In this document: one piece after another, positions 33,401-44,587 of the stretch | Layout: every line of letters starts with the position of its first letter | How positions within the stretch are numbered: the first letter of the stretch is position 1 | DNA from: Lentinus brumalis | Lineage: Eukaryota; Basidiomycota; Agaricomycetes; Polyporales; Polyporaceae | DNA length: 64,000 nt | Direction of reading: 5' to 3' | Assembly (NCBI GenBank): GCA_001792895.1 | Contig: MARA01000030.1 | Location: forward strand, 62,001-126,000 | The notes under the pieces: generated by a model | Databases searched by the model: none | The model's input: only the letters and a program-made list of their open reading frames with translations | Told to the model about the DNA's origin: nothing | Translations under genes and position numbers: made by a program

Positions 33401-35955
33401 GCGACTGGACGCGAAGTTGGAGTGGATCTTCGACACCGGTCCGGAATCGCAAGCACAACGTGCCAAACTGAGCAGTCGGTGTACGTACAGCGCCGAGATG
33501 CGAACACGCTGACTTGTCCATGTTCCCAGGAAGGTCTGCGCACAACCTGTCTGATAGCCTGCCGCCGCTGAAGCTGGACTGCGGCGGGCATCCGTCTGCC
33601 ACTTTGGCCTGTCCGACGTGCGTCACGAGTCTCACCGCGTCACTCGTGCGCGGCGACCCAGCTGGTGCAAGAACAGACAGAACCCTACTCTAGGTCAGAC
33701 GCGGTTGGCTTTGCTCTGTTGTTTCGCTCTCGACCAGCACGCACAGCGACCCGGGAGTACTCCAGACAAGGCCGGTCGCAGCCCGGCGGTCTGCTCCATC
33801 GGGTACGCCGCGAGCATCCAACAGCCCGTGCATGCATACAGCCTCTGAACGGCCACAGGCGCACCGTTCATGAGCAGGCTTCCATGGTGTGTCACCCGGC
33901 AGAGCTCAGGGTCGAGTCGTCACGGGCTACGAGGACCGAGGTCTATCAATCAAAATATTGCCATGCCACGGATGCGAGACCGTCTCCGAGCCGCGTCGGA
34001 TCCATGGCTCGCTGCTGTCTTCTCTATTCTCTCTTCACACGCACACCCATGTATGAAGTCCGAGCACCAGCCCGCGGTGCATATGCTGTATTCTCGAGCG
34101 ACCCCCACGAATATACACACAAACAACTGTACTATCTGCGTACCTGGGAATATACGGCAGACTGGCCAATGTACCGGGCCTCCCGCAATGTCCCGGCCAA
34201 GGCGACAATCATGCCGCCGCGCGGAAGACGATGGCACCTCCACGGCCCCGGTCACGGTGGAAGCTTTGACCGGTGAGACCACTCGGTAAGTACATCCTGC
34301 TTCTCGCGAATTTACAAAGTCCAACGCGCCACGAATCTCATTCAATTCGCACCGCTCCTCGGCCGAGAACCCCAGCCTGTGCACGCAGCTCCGCGCTCTG
34401 GATCGAGTCCTCGGCACACCGCATGGGCAAGCACGCACGCAGACATCCAGCCTGCAGTCGCCGCGCACGAGTCGGTGTCGAGCACTGTACCTACTTACCG
34501 CTCCGATGACGAGCTTGCAGGACCGTTGAAGACGCACAATCTGCAGACACACACCCGTAGCACTCGCAGGGAGAAACAGCATAGTATTCAGCGATGTCGT
34601 ACAGACTCCAGCGCATCGCCGAAGCGGATACCCGCGCGGACGTCGGCACGCGTGGCTCAACGATGTATGCCATGGCCACGGCCAACTCGGCACCCGTATC
34701 CGACCTGCCCACGGCGGGCACGCAATCGTCCGCCGTGCGTCGCCGTGCCCGCCATTGACGGAGGCGGGGGCAGCGGCGATTCGATCCGCGGGGAAAGTGG
34801 ATTCCCTTCTTGTGCTCGACGGCGCGTGCGCGCAGGAGTTCGGTCTGGGCCGGACGCGCGGGGAACGCTATAATGGGAGAGGTGAGCGATCCCGCTGGCC
34901 GCTCACCGCCCACTTTACTTATCTGCGGCTCCCCCATGATGCGTCCGCCGACACACCTTGTCCAGACCCCCTCCTCGCTGTTCGTCCTCGGTGTGCCGTC
35001 GGAGTGACCTGCTAGCGATGGGCTGCCGAGGTATTACTATGTACGCATCTTCGTGGCACGGGAGTCGCAGCTGATGTCACCCACTCATTCGACGGAGTCC
35101 GATTGTCCCGACGTCGCTGTCTGCAACGTCGAGGTCAGTGAGCTCTCGCCTTTCTGTTCCTCTACCTTTGCTTGCTGACACGCCTTGCAAACTCGTAGCG
35201 CAGACGTGCGGCAGCGGTCGCAGGTCGCAGGCCGCTCGTCCGGGGGCCAGAAGGTGCGGGGAGGGACCGGAGAAAGGATGTACACGTACCTGATGGGGCG
35301 CCGATGACCGCGTCGTGGTGCTGTACCAGCGAGCAAGGGAGCAAGTGAGAGGTGCCGGTGAGCGCACATATGTACGTCGGGTGCTTGTACTGACCTCGAC
35401 ATGCAGCGCTCCTGTCCTACTGGAGCCGTCCCGCGACAGCATCGTTCACGGTCATCGCGGTCCGTGACCGAGTCAAGGCTCCGCACGCGGCACAGCGGAA
35501 CAGGTACGTGTCGTGACTTTTCGGAGGGGAGTCGTACTGACCTGGGGCTGTCAGGCGGGGCCGGGTTTCGCTGTACCGTGGAGGAGAGCAGCCGGTTTGT
35601 CGAGCGGCGCGTACGAGTGGTGCCGGACGGTGGCTGTATGCAGGGTATGCGAGAGGGCGCGAGTACGTAGGACGGGTTGCTCTGGGCGTGCAGACGGATG
35701 TGAGAGCAGCACCAGACGGCGGCGGTGCGAGAGCGTGCAGACGAGGGACTGCAGGAAGGGAGCGGAGCTCTGACCGTAGCAGTGATGCCCACCTGTATGC
35801 GCGACAGTGCGAATCCAGCGGCCGGGAACGACGTCAGCGGTGCGAGGCGTGCAGAGGAGCCGCGGGCTGTGCAAGGTCGTGCGGATGGGAGCAGCAAGGA
35901 GGGCTCGTGTCTGGGTACTGAGAGAGCTGTTGGGAGTCGCGTCGTCGTGCCGGGG
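30460..35955. other. block B interior, copy 3; no gene confidently recognised
   Basis: Corresponds reversed to 4.96-10.6 kb. A minus-strand frame of 270 codons (35897-35085) is open but is not open in the other copies. Within it TCDRCRTSALRVCKAC has zinc-finger-like Cys spacing. Left unassigned. Confidence 0.35.
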
Positions 35956-37590
35956 TGATCTCGATGCGATCAGAGATCAGGGGTAATCTGAGATATTGAA
36001 ACTATGGGCGTCTACAGTATCCGCACCGGACGGCGGCAAGTCCTGAACCTCTTCCTCTTCCTCCTCCTCCTGCCTCCTCCTCCTCCTCGAATTCTTTCAT
36101 GGCGCTTCTTGATTGTTAAGAACATCTTGGGACGCTTGGACTATCCTTGTTACGCGGGCTCGCCAGCAACCAAGCTTCAAGTCACACTCAACTCCAGCGG
36201 TCTCCACGATCTAGCCAAAGGCACTCAGGACGGTGAAAGCTACAACATCACAATCAACACGGTAGGAAGGATGTCGAAGAGAAGGGTGACCTACTACTAT
36301 GACTGTAAGTTTGCCCACCCATACTCTGTCCACCCTCCTCGAACATCATACCGCCCCAGCCGATGTCGGCGCATACTCCTACGGCGTCACCCACGCCATG
36401 AAGCCGCAACGCATGCGCATCACCCACGAACTCGTCTCAGCATACGACATGCTGCCCAAGATGCACATACTCGTACGTCCCCCTTGCCACTCGCGCCCAC
36501 TCGGACAAAGGACAAAGCACTGAGGCATGCGCGTCCAGCGTGCCAAACGCGCTTCCGCGGAGACCATGACGCGTTTTCATACAGATGAATACGTCGACTT
36601 CCTCTCCAAAGTGACCCCAGAGAACGCGCGGAGACTCACGTACCAAGGCACGCGGTTCCTCGTCGGAGATGACAACCCCCCGTTCGAAGGAGTGTTCGAG
36701 TTCTGCTCGATCTCAGCCGGCGGCTCAATAGGTGCGTCTTCATTCTACTTTCTATTCTACTCTCTGGTCATATTTTGCATGCATAGCTGCTGCGAATCGT
36801 CTCATGGACGGACATGCCGACATCGCGATCAACTGGGCTGGCGGCCTCCACCACGCCAAGAAGCGCGAAGCGTCCGGGTTCTGCTACATCAACGACATCG
36901 TACTCGGCATTCTCGAAATGCTCCGCTTCGTCCCGCGCGTGCTTTACATCGACATCGACTGCCACCACGGCGACGGCGTCGAGGAGGCGTTCTACACCAC
37001 CGACCGCGTCATGACATACTCGCTACACAAGTTCGGCGAGTTCTTCCCCGGGACCGGGCAAATCGACGACCGCGGACGGGGGAAAGGCCGTGGATACGCG
37101 GTCAACATCCCGCTCAAGGACGGCGTCACGGACGAGTCGTACCGGAGTGTCTTCGAGCCGGTGCGTTCCTGGAAAGTGTCTATCCGTATGGCAGCTCACC
37201 GGTCCGCGCGCAGGTCCTCGACAAGATTCTTGAAGTGTACCAGCCGTCTGCAATCGTGCTCCAGTGCGGCGCGGACTCGCTCTCGGGCGACAAGCTCGGC
37301 GGGCTCAATCTCACCATGCACGGCCACGCGCGCTGCGTGCAGTACGTCCGCTCGAAGAACATCCCGCTCATGCTGGTCGGCGGTGGCGGGTACACCGTGA
37401 AGAATGTTGCGCGCGCGTGGACGTACGAGACCGCATGCGCGCTCGGGATCGAGGACGACATCGACCTGAACTTGCCGTGGAACGAGTATTTCGAGTGGTT
37501 CGGGCCGCGCTACCGGCTTGAGGTGCTCGAGAGCAACGTCGAGGACTACAACCTCAGGGACCACTCGCTGGACGAGGTCAGGTACGCTGT
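35956..37590. repeat. HDAC duplication, right copy
   Basis: Counterpart of 27152-28885; here the gene continues into exons 6 and 7. Confidence 0.85.
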
Positions 37591-38332
37591 GGACGTCTTT
37601 GTCTCCTCTTACGAGCGAACGCGCTGAACATAAGTATTACTTCGCGTGTAGGGAGAAGACGCTTCGGTACCTCTCGGACCTCCGGCCCGCGCCCTCCGTG
37701 CAGTTGCAAGACGTGCCAAGGGAAAGCCTCGGCGAGGAGCTCGGGCTGGGAGGTGTGCAGGTCCACGAACCCTTTGACGAGCTCGACAAGCGACTAGCAC
37801 GTACGTCCCCGCCTTCATCTCTCCTACTGCAGCGCAACGCGGGCTGCTAAAACCTTCGGCAGAGCATGCACGGTTCGTGTACGACCTCCAGAAAGACTCA
37901 GATCGATCCGACTCGGATCCCGAAGACGCAGAAGATGATGCAGACGGCAAGGACGCACGCCGCTCGTCCCGGCGCATTCGCAACGGGCAGCGCAAGCGCA
38001 TGAGCATCGTGACCTCAAAGTACTTCGACGTGCCCCGGCTCCCGCCCGAGTTCGAGCGCGACCTCGACGAGGATCCGTGCGGGGTGCACGCGAACACGGG
38101 CGGGCACGGGAAGAAGCGGCGGTTCTTCCAGAGCGTGGCCGAGTGGGACCCCGTGAAGCGGGTTGTGCTGGAGAGGGAGCGCGCGGGCGTCAGAGCGGGG
38201 GTGGGCATGGGCATGGGCATGACCATGAACGGGTTCGATACGCGGTTCGTGAGGGTGCCGGTGGAGGATGCGGGGAGCGAGGAGCAGGACGGCGTCGAGC
38301 TCGATCCTGATGGACAAGAAGACGAGGATTGA
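36271..38332 (+). CDS. hos2: class I histone deacetylase, Hos2/HDAC3 type, 566 aa
   Basis: Seven exons (36271-36304, 36360-36472, 36539-36731, 36787-37160, 37214-37581, 37652-37800, 37863-38332) sum to 1701 nt. The N-terminus [20 protein letters not shown] and [15 protein letters not shown] is typical of class I HDACs. Catalytic His135-His136 (GGLHHAKK), zinc ligands Asp171, His173 and Asp259, and Tyr298 (GGGGYT) are all present. [10 protein letters not shown] and [14 protein letters not shown] after the core favour the Hos2/HDAC3 group over Rpd3. The family removes acetyl groups from histone tails in a nuclear complex (Set3C in yeast). The C-terminal 150 residues are charged, with an acidic stretch after [18 protein letters not shown] and a basic patch [17 protein letters not shown] at 36271 is chosen by homology; an upstream in-frame extension exists but looks non-coding. 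Confidence 0.93.
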
Positions 38333-38547
38333 AGCGGACTCCGGAGTGTTGCATATCTGATCTACGGCTCGTGGTGAGTGGCGGACTTGGTTGACCGACC
38401 TGTGTATATGTATGATATTTGGATTGTACTGCTATCAGTATCTCGCAGGTCACCGCAAGGCACTTCGGCTCGCGCCATCGACCTGATGACTCTGCTAAGG
38501 TCCGAATCTGCTTGTGGACATGAGTGACTACCCTGGCTACGACGATC

Positions 38548-39902
38548 CTACTCCATGGTATACTCTGGCGGCGGTACATACGAGTCCTCCATAATCCTGA
38601 CTCCAGAGTCGACCTCCGTCTGTCGCGGCACGTATTCGAACGTCTGCGAAGCGCGTCGCGTGAACAACGAACGCAAGATGTGCATGACTCCCGACTGCAC
38701 TTCCGGTGATGCACTGGACAGAGCGTGTTCAACCTCGTGCGGGAGGGCAAGAGGAGTCGCCGGCGACCCCATCGCTGCTCCCGCCCGCAAGTTCTCTAGA
38801 GGGGAATGGTCTCGTCTGCCCATCATGGATATCCTCGTAAATGAGTTGTCTCCTGTCGCGAGGCCAGGAAGCTTCAAAGGTGTCGAGCGGGTCCCGGGAG
38901 CGGCGCGCTTGACGGTACGCGGAGATGCCAGGATGTCGGAATTAGCGGACGTGGCCGCAGTGCATTCCGCAATGCTAGAAGTGTCCGTCGTCATCGAGAC
39001 CTTTTCGAACGACGAAGACTTCGTTTCGCGCTGAACGCTCCTGAACGACGGAAGCAACGGCTGCACATGTTGAGAGTCTGTGGAGCGTCAGCAAGAACCC
39101 GGGATCACGGGCGAAGGTCGAAGCTTGAAGAAAACGTACATGATGCACGCCGGTTCCGCCGCTGCCGTCGCCTCAGTATCAGGCATGCGCAGAGCACGAC
39201 GAGTATGACGAACACGACGCCGCTGACGGTGCCAGCGACTATGCTGAGAGTGTGAGTTGTGCTCTGTCTTGCCGAAGGGCCCGGGATCGCAGTGGTAGGG
39301 GAAGCAGATGACGACGGGACGATCACTGTCGATACTACTGTAGAGTACAGCCCCATCAGAGACCACAGCATATCGCAGGATCACCTGAGGGAAGCAGATC
39401 AACACACCGGTCGCAGTCACGGCCAATGACTGAGATAGGCCGTCATCGACATCAAGGAGCGAGCCGTCCACCAGGAAATAGTCGAGCCAGAACGTCCCGT
39501 TGAGATGGCTGATCGCAAGTACGTGTGAGCTAGACGGAAGGTCCCTCTTGGAGAACGTCATGTAGTTGAAATCTGTCACGCTCCCTGAAGTGGGCGTCGT
39601 CACCGTGGCGAGGTGCACTCCGTCGATTGCATAGGACGTGACCGGCACGGCGCGTCCGCGCATCGTGTAGACCTGGATTCCGGTACCTGTGGGATAGATG
39701 AGTCTGAGCGCGCGCGTTCGGTGGGAGTATGCAATGTGGACGCACCTTTGAACGATACGTAGACACCGGAACCTGTAGTGTTTGCGCCATGGAGGGTCTT
39801 GTTCACAGCCGATGCAAGTCCTGTGCTGAGTTCCCAGGCGCTGGCGGACGGAGTGTAATGGACAGCAGGATGAGAGTCGTCGACAAGCAGAGGCGTAGAC
39901 AT
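38548..39902 (-). CDS. single-pass membrane protein, ectodomain type I with PPEY tail (T2), 387 aa
   Basis: Four exons (39746-39902, 39408-39686, 39140-39337, 38548-39077) sum to 1164 nt. The start MSTPLLVDDSHPAVHY is the type I signature, the ectodomain ends FWLDYFLVD, and the TM segment is LSIVAGTVSGVVFVILVVLC followed by RRRQRRNRR. Compared with its paralogues it has one more intron (39338-39407, GTGTGT...CTACAG) inside the Ser/Thr stalk. Without it the stalk frame and the TM frame do not connect. The tail contains VEHALSSASPEVQSGVM and ends EVDSGVRIMEDSYVPPPEYTME, giving PPEY at the C-terminus. No signal peptide seen. It is the first of eight head-to-tail minus-strand paralogues and starts just after the HDAC gene, with which it is convergent. 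Confidence 0.8.
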
Positions 39903-40259
39903 CGCGAAGCTGCTTGCGCCCCGCTATGAGTGATGAGTGAGGAAACGTTTGTTGATCATTGAGAGGTGTCGCGGATATAAGATTGCCTTCGACTTCGGAC
40001 ACAATGCGGCTCGAGCAAGACAACCAGAGGCGATGTAGAGTACCGTAAGGTTGAGATGGCGCAGCTGGATGTGTATCGCAGCAGAAACCTAGATCTCATT
40101 GGTCGCCATCGACCACGGAGAGTAGAGCGCCATTACTACGTGTATGTAGTGGACCTACTCGTGGCATACTTAATGCGGATCGCTTCGCGTAGACGATGAT
40201 GTGCGTGCACTGGGCGGTGGCTGAGAAGACATGGATGCAATACGGAAGGCGCCGTGCTC

Positions 40260-41566
40260 CTAGTCTCTAGTATACTCCGGAGGCGGCACATACGAGTCCT
40301 CGACAAACCGCATTCCAGAGTCGACCTCCGTCCGTGCAGATCCCTGCCAAGCACGTTGAGAGAGCAACGAGCGCATGATGCGCATGACGCCCGACTGCAC
40401 CTCCGGCGGCGCAGAGGACAGGACACGTCCGAGCTCGTGCGACGGACGGCGGCCAAGAGGAGGCGCAACAGAGCTTGTCTCCGCCATGCTCGCCGCGTGG
40501 GAGCGGGCCCTATCCAGTCCTGTTGGGATGCCTGTCTGTTCGGTGACGATCTCCGATGACTGGGGTAGAACTACTGGCCGAGTAGACGGTCCAGATGGCA
40601 AGGGGGTGTTCCTCTTGTGTTTCGACGATTTCGAGGGCGCCGGGCGGGCGTCGGGACGGTGACCTCTAGCGGGATGCACAGCAGCAGGTGGAGGTGAAGC
40701 TACAGCCTGCGAGCTTGCATATGTGGGCCCCGTTGCCACGGTGACGCTCAGAGTCTCATTGGATGGCTTCTCAAGCAAGCTCGAGGGCGACCTCGTTCTC
40801 GGCGGGCGGCGCCTGAGGGATTGGACGAACGGGCGTACGTTTTCAAAAGGCATCATCTCTGTGAAATATCATGAGAACGGAAGTGTCCGAACGAGAGAAA
40901 CATTACCTTGACGGTTTCTACGGCGGCGGCGCAGTCTCAACAGATACCAGCAGGCGGCGACAGCCATGAGAAAAAGTGCGCCGCCCACAGTCCCAGCAAC
41001 GATTCGCCATGTGTTCGGGGCCGATTGTGCGGTAGATGGGGGCGAGGCAGACGGTGATAGGGCCGTTGAAGAAGTGGCCGTCAGACTTGTATGCGTGGTC
41101 GATGAATGAGAGGAAGACCTCGTCGCCGTAGCGGAGAAGCCTAGGACGCTGGAAGCACTGGAGGATGATGTCGTGGAGGGAAGAGGTAGGGTGCTCGCCC
41201 CCGAGTCAAGGCAGACAAACATGTCGTACCCTTGGTCGTTTTGAATCTTGAGCTCATGGGTTCCAGCGCCGAGGTCCTGACAGATCCAAGTTACTTGATG
41301 GTCAGACACACCAGTGCCGTCTGTAGTACATGGCGTTCCGTCGATGACTATGGTCGGCAGATCTTGACCAACGTCGAGGGCGTATATCTGAATCTCTGCC
41401 CCTGATCCAAAACTCATGGTGAGTAGTGATACTCATACCACAAATCAATCGGCAACTTACCGGTGAATTGCACGGGAGCAGTGTTGCTCGTGAGTGTCTG
41501 GCACGATGCAGGAATTACACGGGGGGAGAGCCGGCTCCGAGTCGGATAGGTGATCGACAACGTCAT
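40260..41566 (-). CDS. single-pass membrane protein, ectodomain type II with PPEY tail (T3), 399 aa
   Basis: Exons 41461-41566, 40907-41401 and 40260-40858 sum to 1200 nt, both introns phase 1. ATG 41566 gives MTLSITYPTRSRLSPRV... QTLTSNTAPVQFTG, aligning with the first exons of T4 and T7. The type II ectodomain has paired cysteines (TPCTTDG..., ICQDLGAGTHELKI, FVCLDSGASTLPLP). The Ser/Thr-rich stalk is followed by TM WRIVAGTVGGALFLMAVAAC and RLRRRRRNR. The tail (EMMPFENVRPFVQSLR...) is closely related to that of T4, carries ELGRVLSSAPPEVQSGVM and ends EVDSGMRFVEDSYVPPPEYTRD. It is a presumed cell-surface protein; ligand unknown. The combination of a type II ectodomain with a PPxY tail shows that the halves are interchangeable. 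Confidence 0.8.
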
Positions 41567-42036
41567 ACACCAGGGATGACGAGGCGATGCGACGTCCGGT
41601 GCAGATCTTGGTGAAGGATTGTGTGCCGCTGGCTTCGCGATGAAATGGGATGCTGAGAGGCGAGAACAAGATGTTTATGAGTTTTCAGGAAACAACTTCG
41701 CTTGGCCGCAGTCAGCGTGATCGTCTCTAGCGTGCGGCGTCATTACTCATGACAGATGGCGAGGTATTCACACGGATAGACGAACACGGCGTGTGGAGTC
41801 TAGACAGGGAAATGTCCACAGTGTGATGGTTCATAGTACTGCCGTACACGGCGATCGTTGCTCTGCGAGAACGGGACGCAATGGGATGAGCCCGACGTTG
41901 AACTGCAAGTACAAAGACTTGCGAACGCACCGCACTGTGGCTCACGGGCTTCCACGACCACATTCCCTGCCCGGTCTGACGCGTTATGAGCAGCAACGAA
42001 GTGGGACGATGCTTCCTTGTACGACAAGTCCTATCC

Positions 42037-43296
42037 TTACTCCGTAGTGTACGCTGGAGGTGGCGCATATATGTCCTCGACGAATCCCATCCCAGAGTCG
42101 AGCTCAGTGAGTGCTGGTTCCTGCCAGACACGCTGAGAGAGCCACGATCGCAAGATGCGCATGACACCAGACTGCACCTCCGGCGGAGCAGAAGTCAGGA
42201 CGCGCCCAATCTCATGCGACTCGGAACGGGCGAGAGGCGACGCAGCAGAGCCCGTCGTTGCCTCCCTGGACTCCTGATCCTCTTCCACTCGGCTGCCCGT
42301 ATGGCCGGCAATGGTCTCGGGCTGAGGTTGAGCGGCCGCCCTAGCAGGCCGTCTCGAAGGCATGTTGCCCATTATCGTTACGAGGCTGAGCCGCTTCAAC
42401 TGCGGGCCGCTGGTAGAGTTGTGGTCTAGAGCAGCATGCACGACGTCGTGTGGAGACACTGTGACTTCCGAGCCGGCAAATGTGGGCCCTGTGGCCTCGG
42501 TGATGTTAAGAGTCTCGATCGATGCCTTCTCGAGTGAGGAAGACCTCGATCTCGGCGGAGACAGCCTCAACGACGGGACGAACGGCCGTACATATCCAGG
42601 CAGCGTTGTGTCTGTGGGATGTTAGTGGCGGAGAAGTATTCAAAGGAAAGGGACGTCACCTTGGCGACCTTGATACCGGCGGCGGCGGCGCAGCCACAAC
42701 AGGTAACCGCAGACGGCGAAAGTCATGACAAGGATTGTGCCGCCAACGGTGCCAGCAACGATCTGCTGGGTGTGCGCTGCTCGTGGGGTAGTGGACAGAG
42801 GCAGGAAAGAGCCGGAGGGTGTTGGGAATGCAATAATACCCGTCCCTCCCGTATACGCGGCCGACGTTGCGGAAGGGTAAGAAGATAAGGCGCTGGGTGT
42901 ATGGGACTGGCTGGCCGACTGAGTCCCGGCGACGAGAAGCAGAGTGGTCGCGCCAGAGTCGAGGCAGATGAACATGTCGACGCCTTGGCCGTTCGTAATG
43001 TCGAGCTCATGGGTCCCTGCGCCGAGGCTCTGACAGATGATGGAGACTTGCCCTATGTTATCTCGCGTGCCCGGCGTCGTACATGAGTTTCCGTCGACGG
43101 CGAACTTCGGCAAGTCCGTGGTAGCCTCGACCAAGATCTGTATGTCTTCACCTGACTCGGGCCTACTGTGAGGAGCATTCATGATATTAACGACCGTAAG
43201 CTTACCGTTGAAACGCACGAGGGAAGAGTCGCTGTCGAGTGGTTGGCAGAATGTAGGGTTTCCACGATATGTAAGCCGAGCAGATGATAGCTTCAT
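42037..43296 (-). CDS. single-pass membrane protein, ectodomain type II with PPAY tail (T4), 385 aa
   Basis: Exons 43206-43296, 42660-43151 and 42037-42611 sum to 1158 nt, both introns phase 1; intron 1 uses the GAGTCAG acceptor, which restores the paralogue frame (FNG|EDIQILV). It starts MKLSSARLTYRGNPTFCQPL. Ectodomain type II with NSCTTPG, ICQSLGAGTHELDI and MFICLDSGATTLLL. TM IVAGTVGGTILVMTFAVCGY, then WLRRRRRYQGRQ. The tail (DTTLPGYVRPFVPSLRL) continues through EIGRVLTSAPPEVQSGVM to ELDSGMGFVEDIYAPPPAYTTE. Closest relative in the window is T3, directly downstream, so a recent tandem duplicate. Confidence 0.82.
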
Positions 43297-44587
43297 GTCT
43301 CAGCACGGCTTGCAGGCGATGTGTGAGACTTGGGTAGGTCTACTGGAAGCGTTGGTTCAGGGAAACCTCCACGAGGGCGTATATTAAGTGCGTGGACAAA
43401 CCTTTGTTCTCGTTTTAAAGGTAGTTGTCCAGCTGGTGGCAGTGTATATGATCGTCTCCACCGCAGATAAGTGACAGGACGAACTCCTTCCACGTCTTAT
43501 TGCAAGCTTCAACGTCCCCATGACAAGACCGCACATAGCAGAGCTTTCTCTTGAGAGCGCAGTGCATTTATTGTCATAGAGAACGAGTACAACATCATGA
43601 GAGTTGAAAGCTTCAAGACGCACTCTTACGCGGCTGGTCAACCGTCAACCGTCAAACGAACACAGCACTCTTCCACAATATTCCCCGTCTCCTGGAAAGC
43701 GCTTTGTATGTGAGACGTTGTCCCACGTACGAGACACTATCCGCGTTTTCGCGCAGGACGCGGACAGCACCTGCCGCAACAGCACGTACGATGTGTATGA
43801 CTCACTGGGAATCAACGCACCTGAACCGCAAGATAGTCGTAGCCGACAGGGCTCGCCGCGACAGTTGACGATCTTAGCGTGGCGATCAGCAAGCTCTATG
43901 TTGCGTTCGTGGGCCGTGGCCTGCGCGATCCCAGCACCGGGCATGCGAGCCATTCCAACCAATGAGCTCACAATCTTCCTGCGCTTCGATAACGACCCAC
44001 CTTGATTCCTAATTCTTCCAACGTGTGGACTCCCGGCGGCGATATCTTGCTCGCATTCAGGTTCCTCCAGTTCTACATTTTTCGAGCGTCGTCGCTCTTC
44101 AAGCTGGATTTTGATGGCTTGACGAGTTCGCGTGTCGTGCGCACAGAACAATATGCCAAGTGAAAAGCGGAGAGTTGTAGTGGTCAAGAGCTTTGCATAA
44201 GACGTTGCTCCACCCTCGAGCGGGAATGAGCAGGAGCGTAAGCAAGCCTTAGCTTGAGACTCCCAAATACTGAGCCAGCGCTTGTGTGGGATGTCCGAAT
44301 CTTATCTTATCTCCAGATCTCAAGCAGTGACCGCGAACTTGGAAGTTGGAACTGAACCTCCAACCATTGCCCCGCTGGCAGCCTGGCAGAGGCGACTGAC
44401 GATCGCGATATATATGGGTAATTTACAAACGAGTGCGAGAGATGTACGAGGTCACAGAGAAGACAACTCATGTTCAGATGAAAAAGATAACCTCCGCGAA
44501 TCCGTTCGACCAACTCGAATCAAGTGGCAGGAAACACCTGCCTCCTCCGACAGTTTCACACTGCACAGACCTCGTGCGTATACCCAA
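43297..44587. other. intergenic, no gene recognised
   Basis: The longest gap in the membrane-protein array. A minus-strand frame of 180 codons without ATG at its start (44187-43645) includes AIKIQLEERRRSKNVELEEP. I do not recognise it, and no splice partners were found. AT-rich patches near 44.2-44.5 kb. Otherwise nothing seen. Confidence 0.4.

Larger units (their letters stand above)
28885..35955 (-). repeat. block B, third copy, inverted and inserted between the HDAC copies
   Basis: Reverse complement of the ~7.1 kb block B of units 1 and 2: 28.89-29.40 kb matches 11.64-12.09 kb reversed, 29.79-30.45 kb matches the promoter and gene region, and 35.1-35.9 kb matches 5.0-5.9 kb. It is more diverged from units 1 and 2 than they are from each other. 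It does not include the arrestin gene or relic. Its two ends are the same block B ends seen in the truncated unit 3 (about 22530) and at the arrestin stop codons. That makes block B a separable unit. No transposase, reverse transcriptase or clear terminal repeats were found in it. Confidence 0.8.

Noticed and set aside
35085..35897. 270-codon minus-strand open frame in the inverted block B
   Set aside because: It opens without a conserved ATG, is not open in the corresponding parts of units 1 and 2, and is composed mainly of Arg, Pro, Ser and Ala, as expected of non-coding GC-rich sequence.
28885..35955. Block B as a classical transposon or LTR element
   Set aside because: No terminal repeats, transposase or reverse transcriptase motifs could be seen; kept only as a repeat of unknown nature.
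36004..36270. In-frame extension upstream of the HDAC start
   Set aside because: It translates a pyrimidine run (LFLFLLLLPPPPP) and has no counterpart in class I HDACs; ATG at 36271 fits the family.
39088..40023. 311-codon frame running through T2
   Set aside because: It reads through an intron and then into a frame without the transmembrane segment; the four-exon model joins all conserved parts.
43645..44187. 180-codon minus-strand frame in the gap between T4 and T5
   Set aside because: No ATG at its start, no recognised motif and no splice partners.
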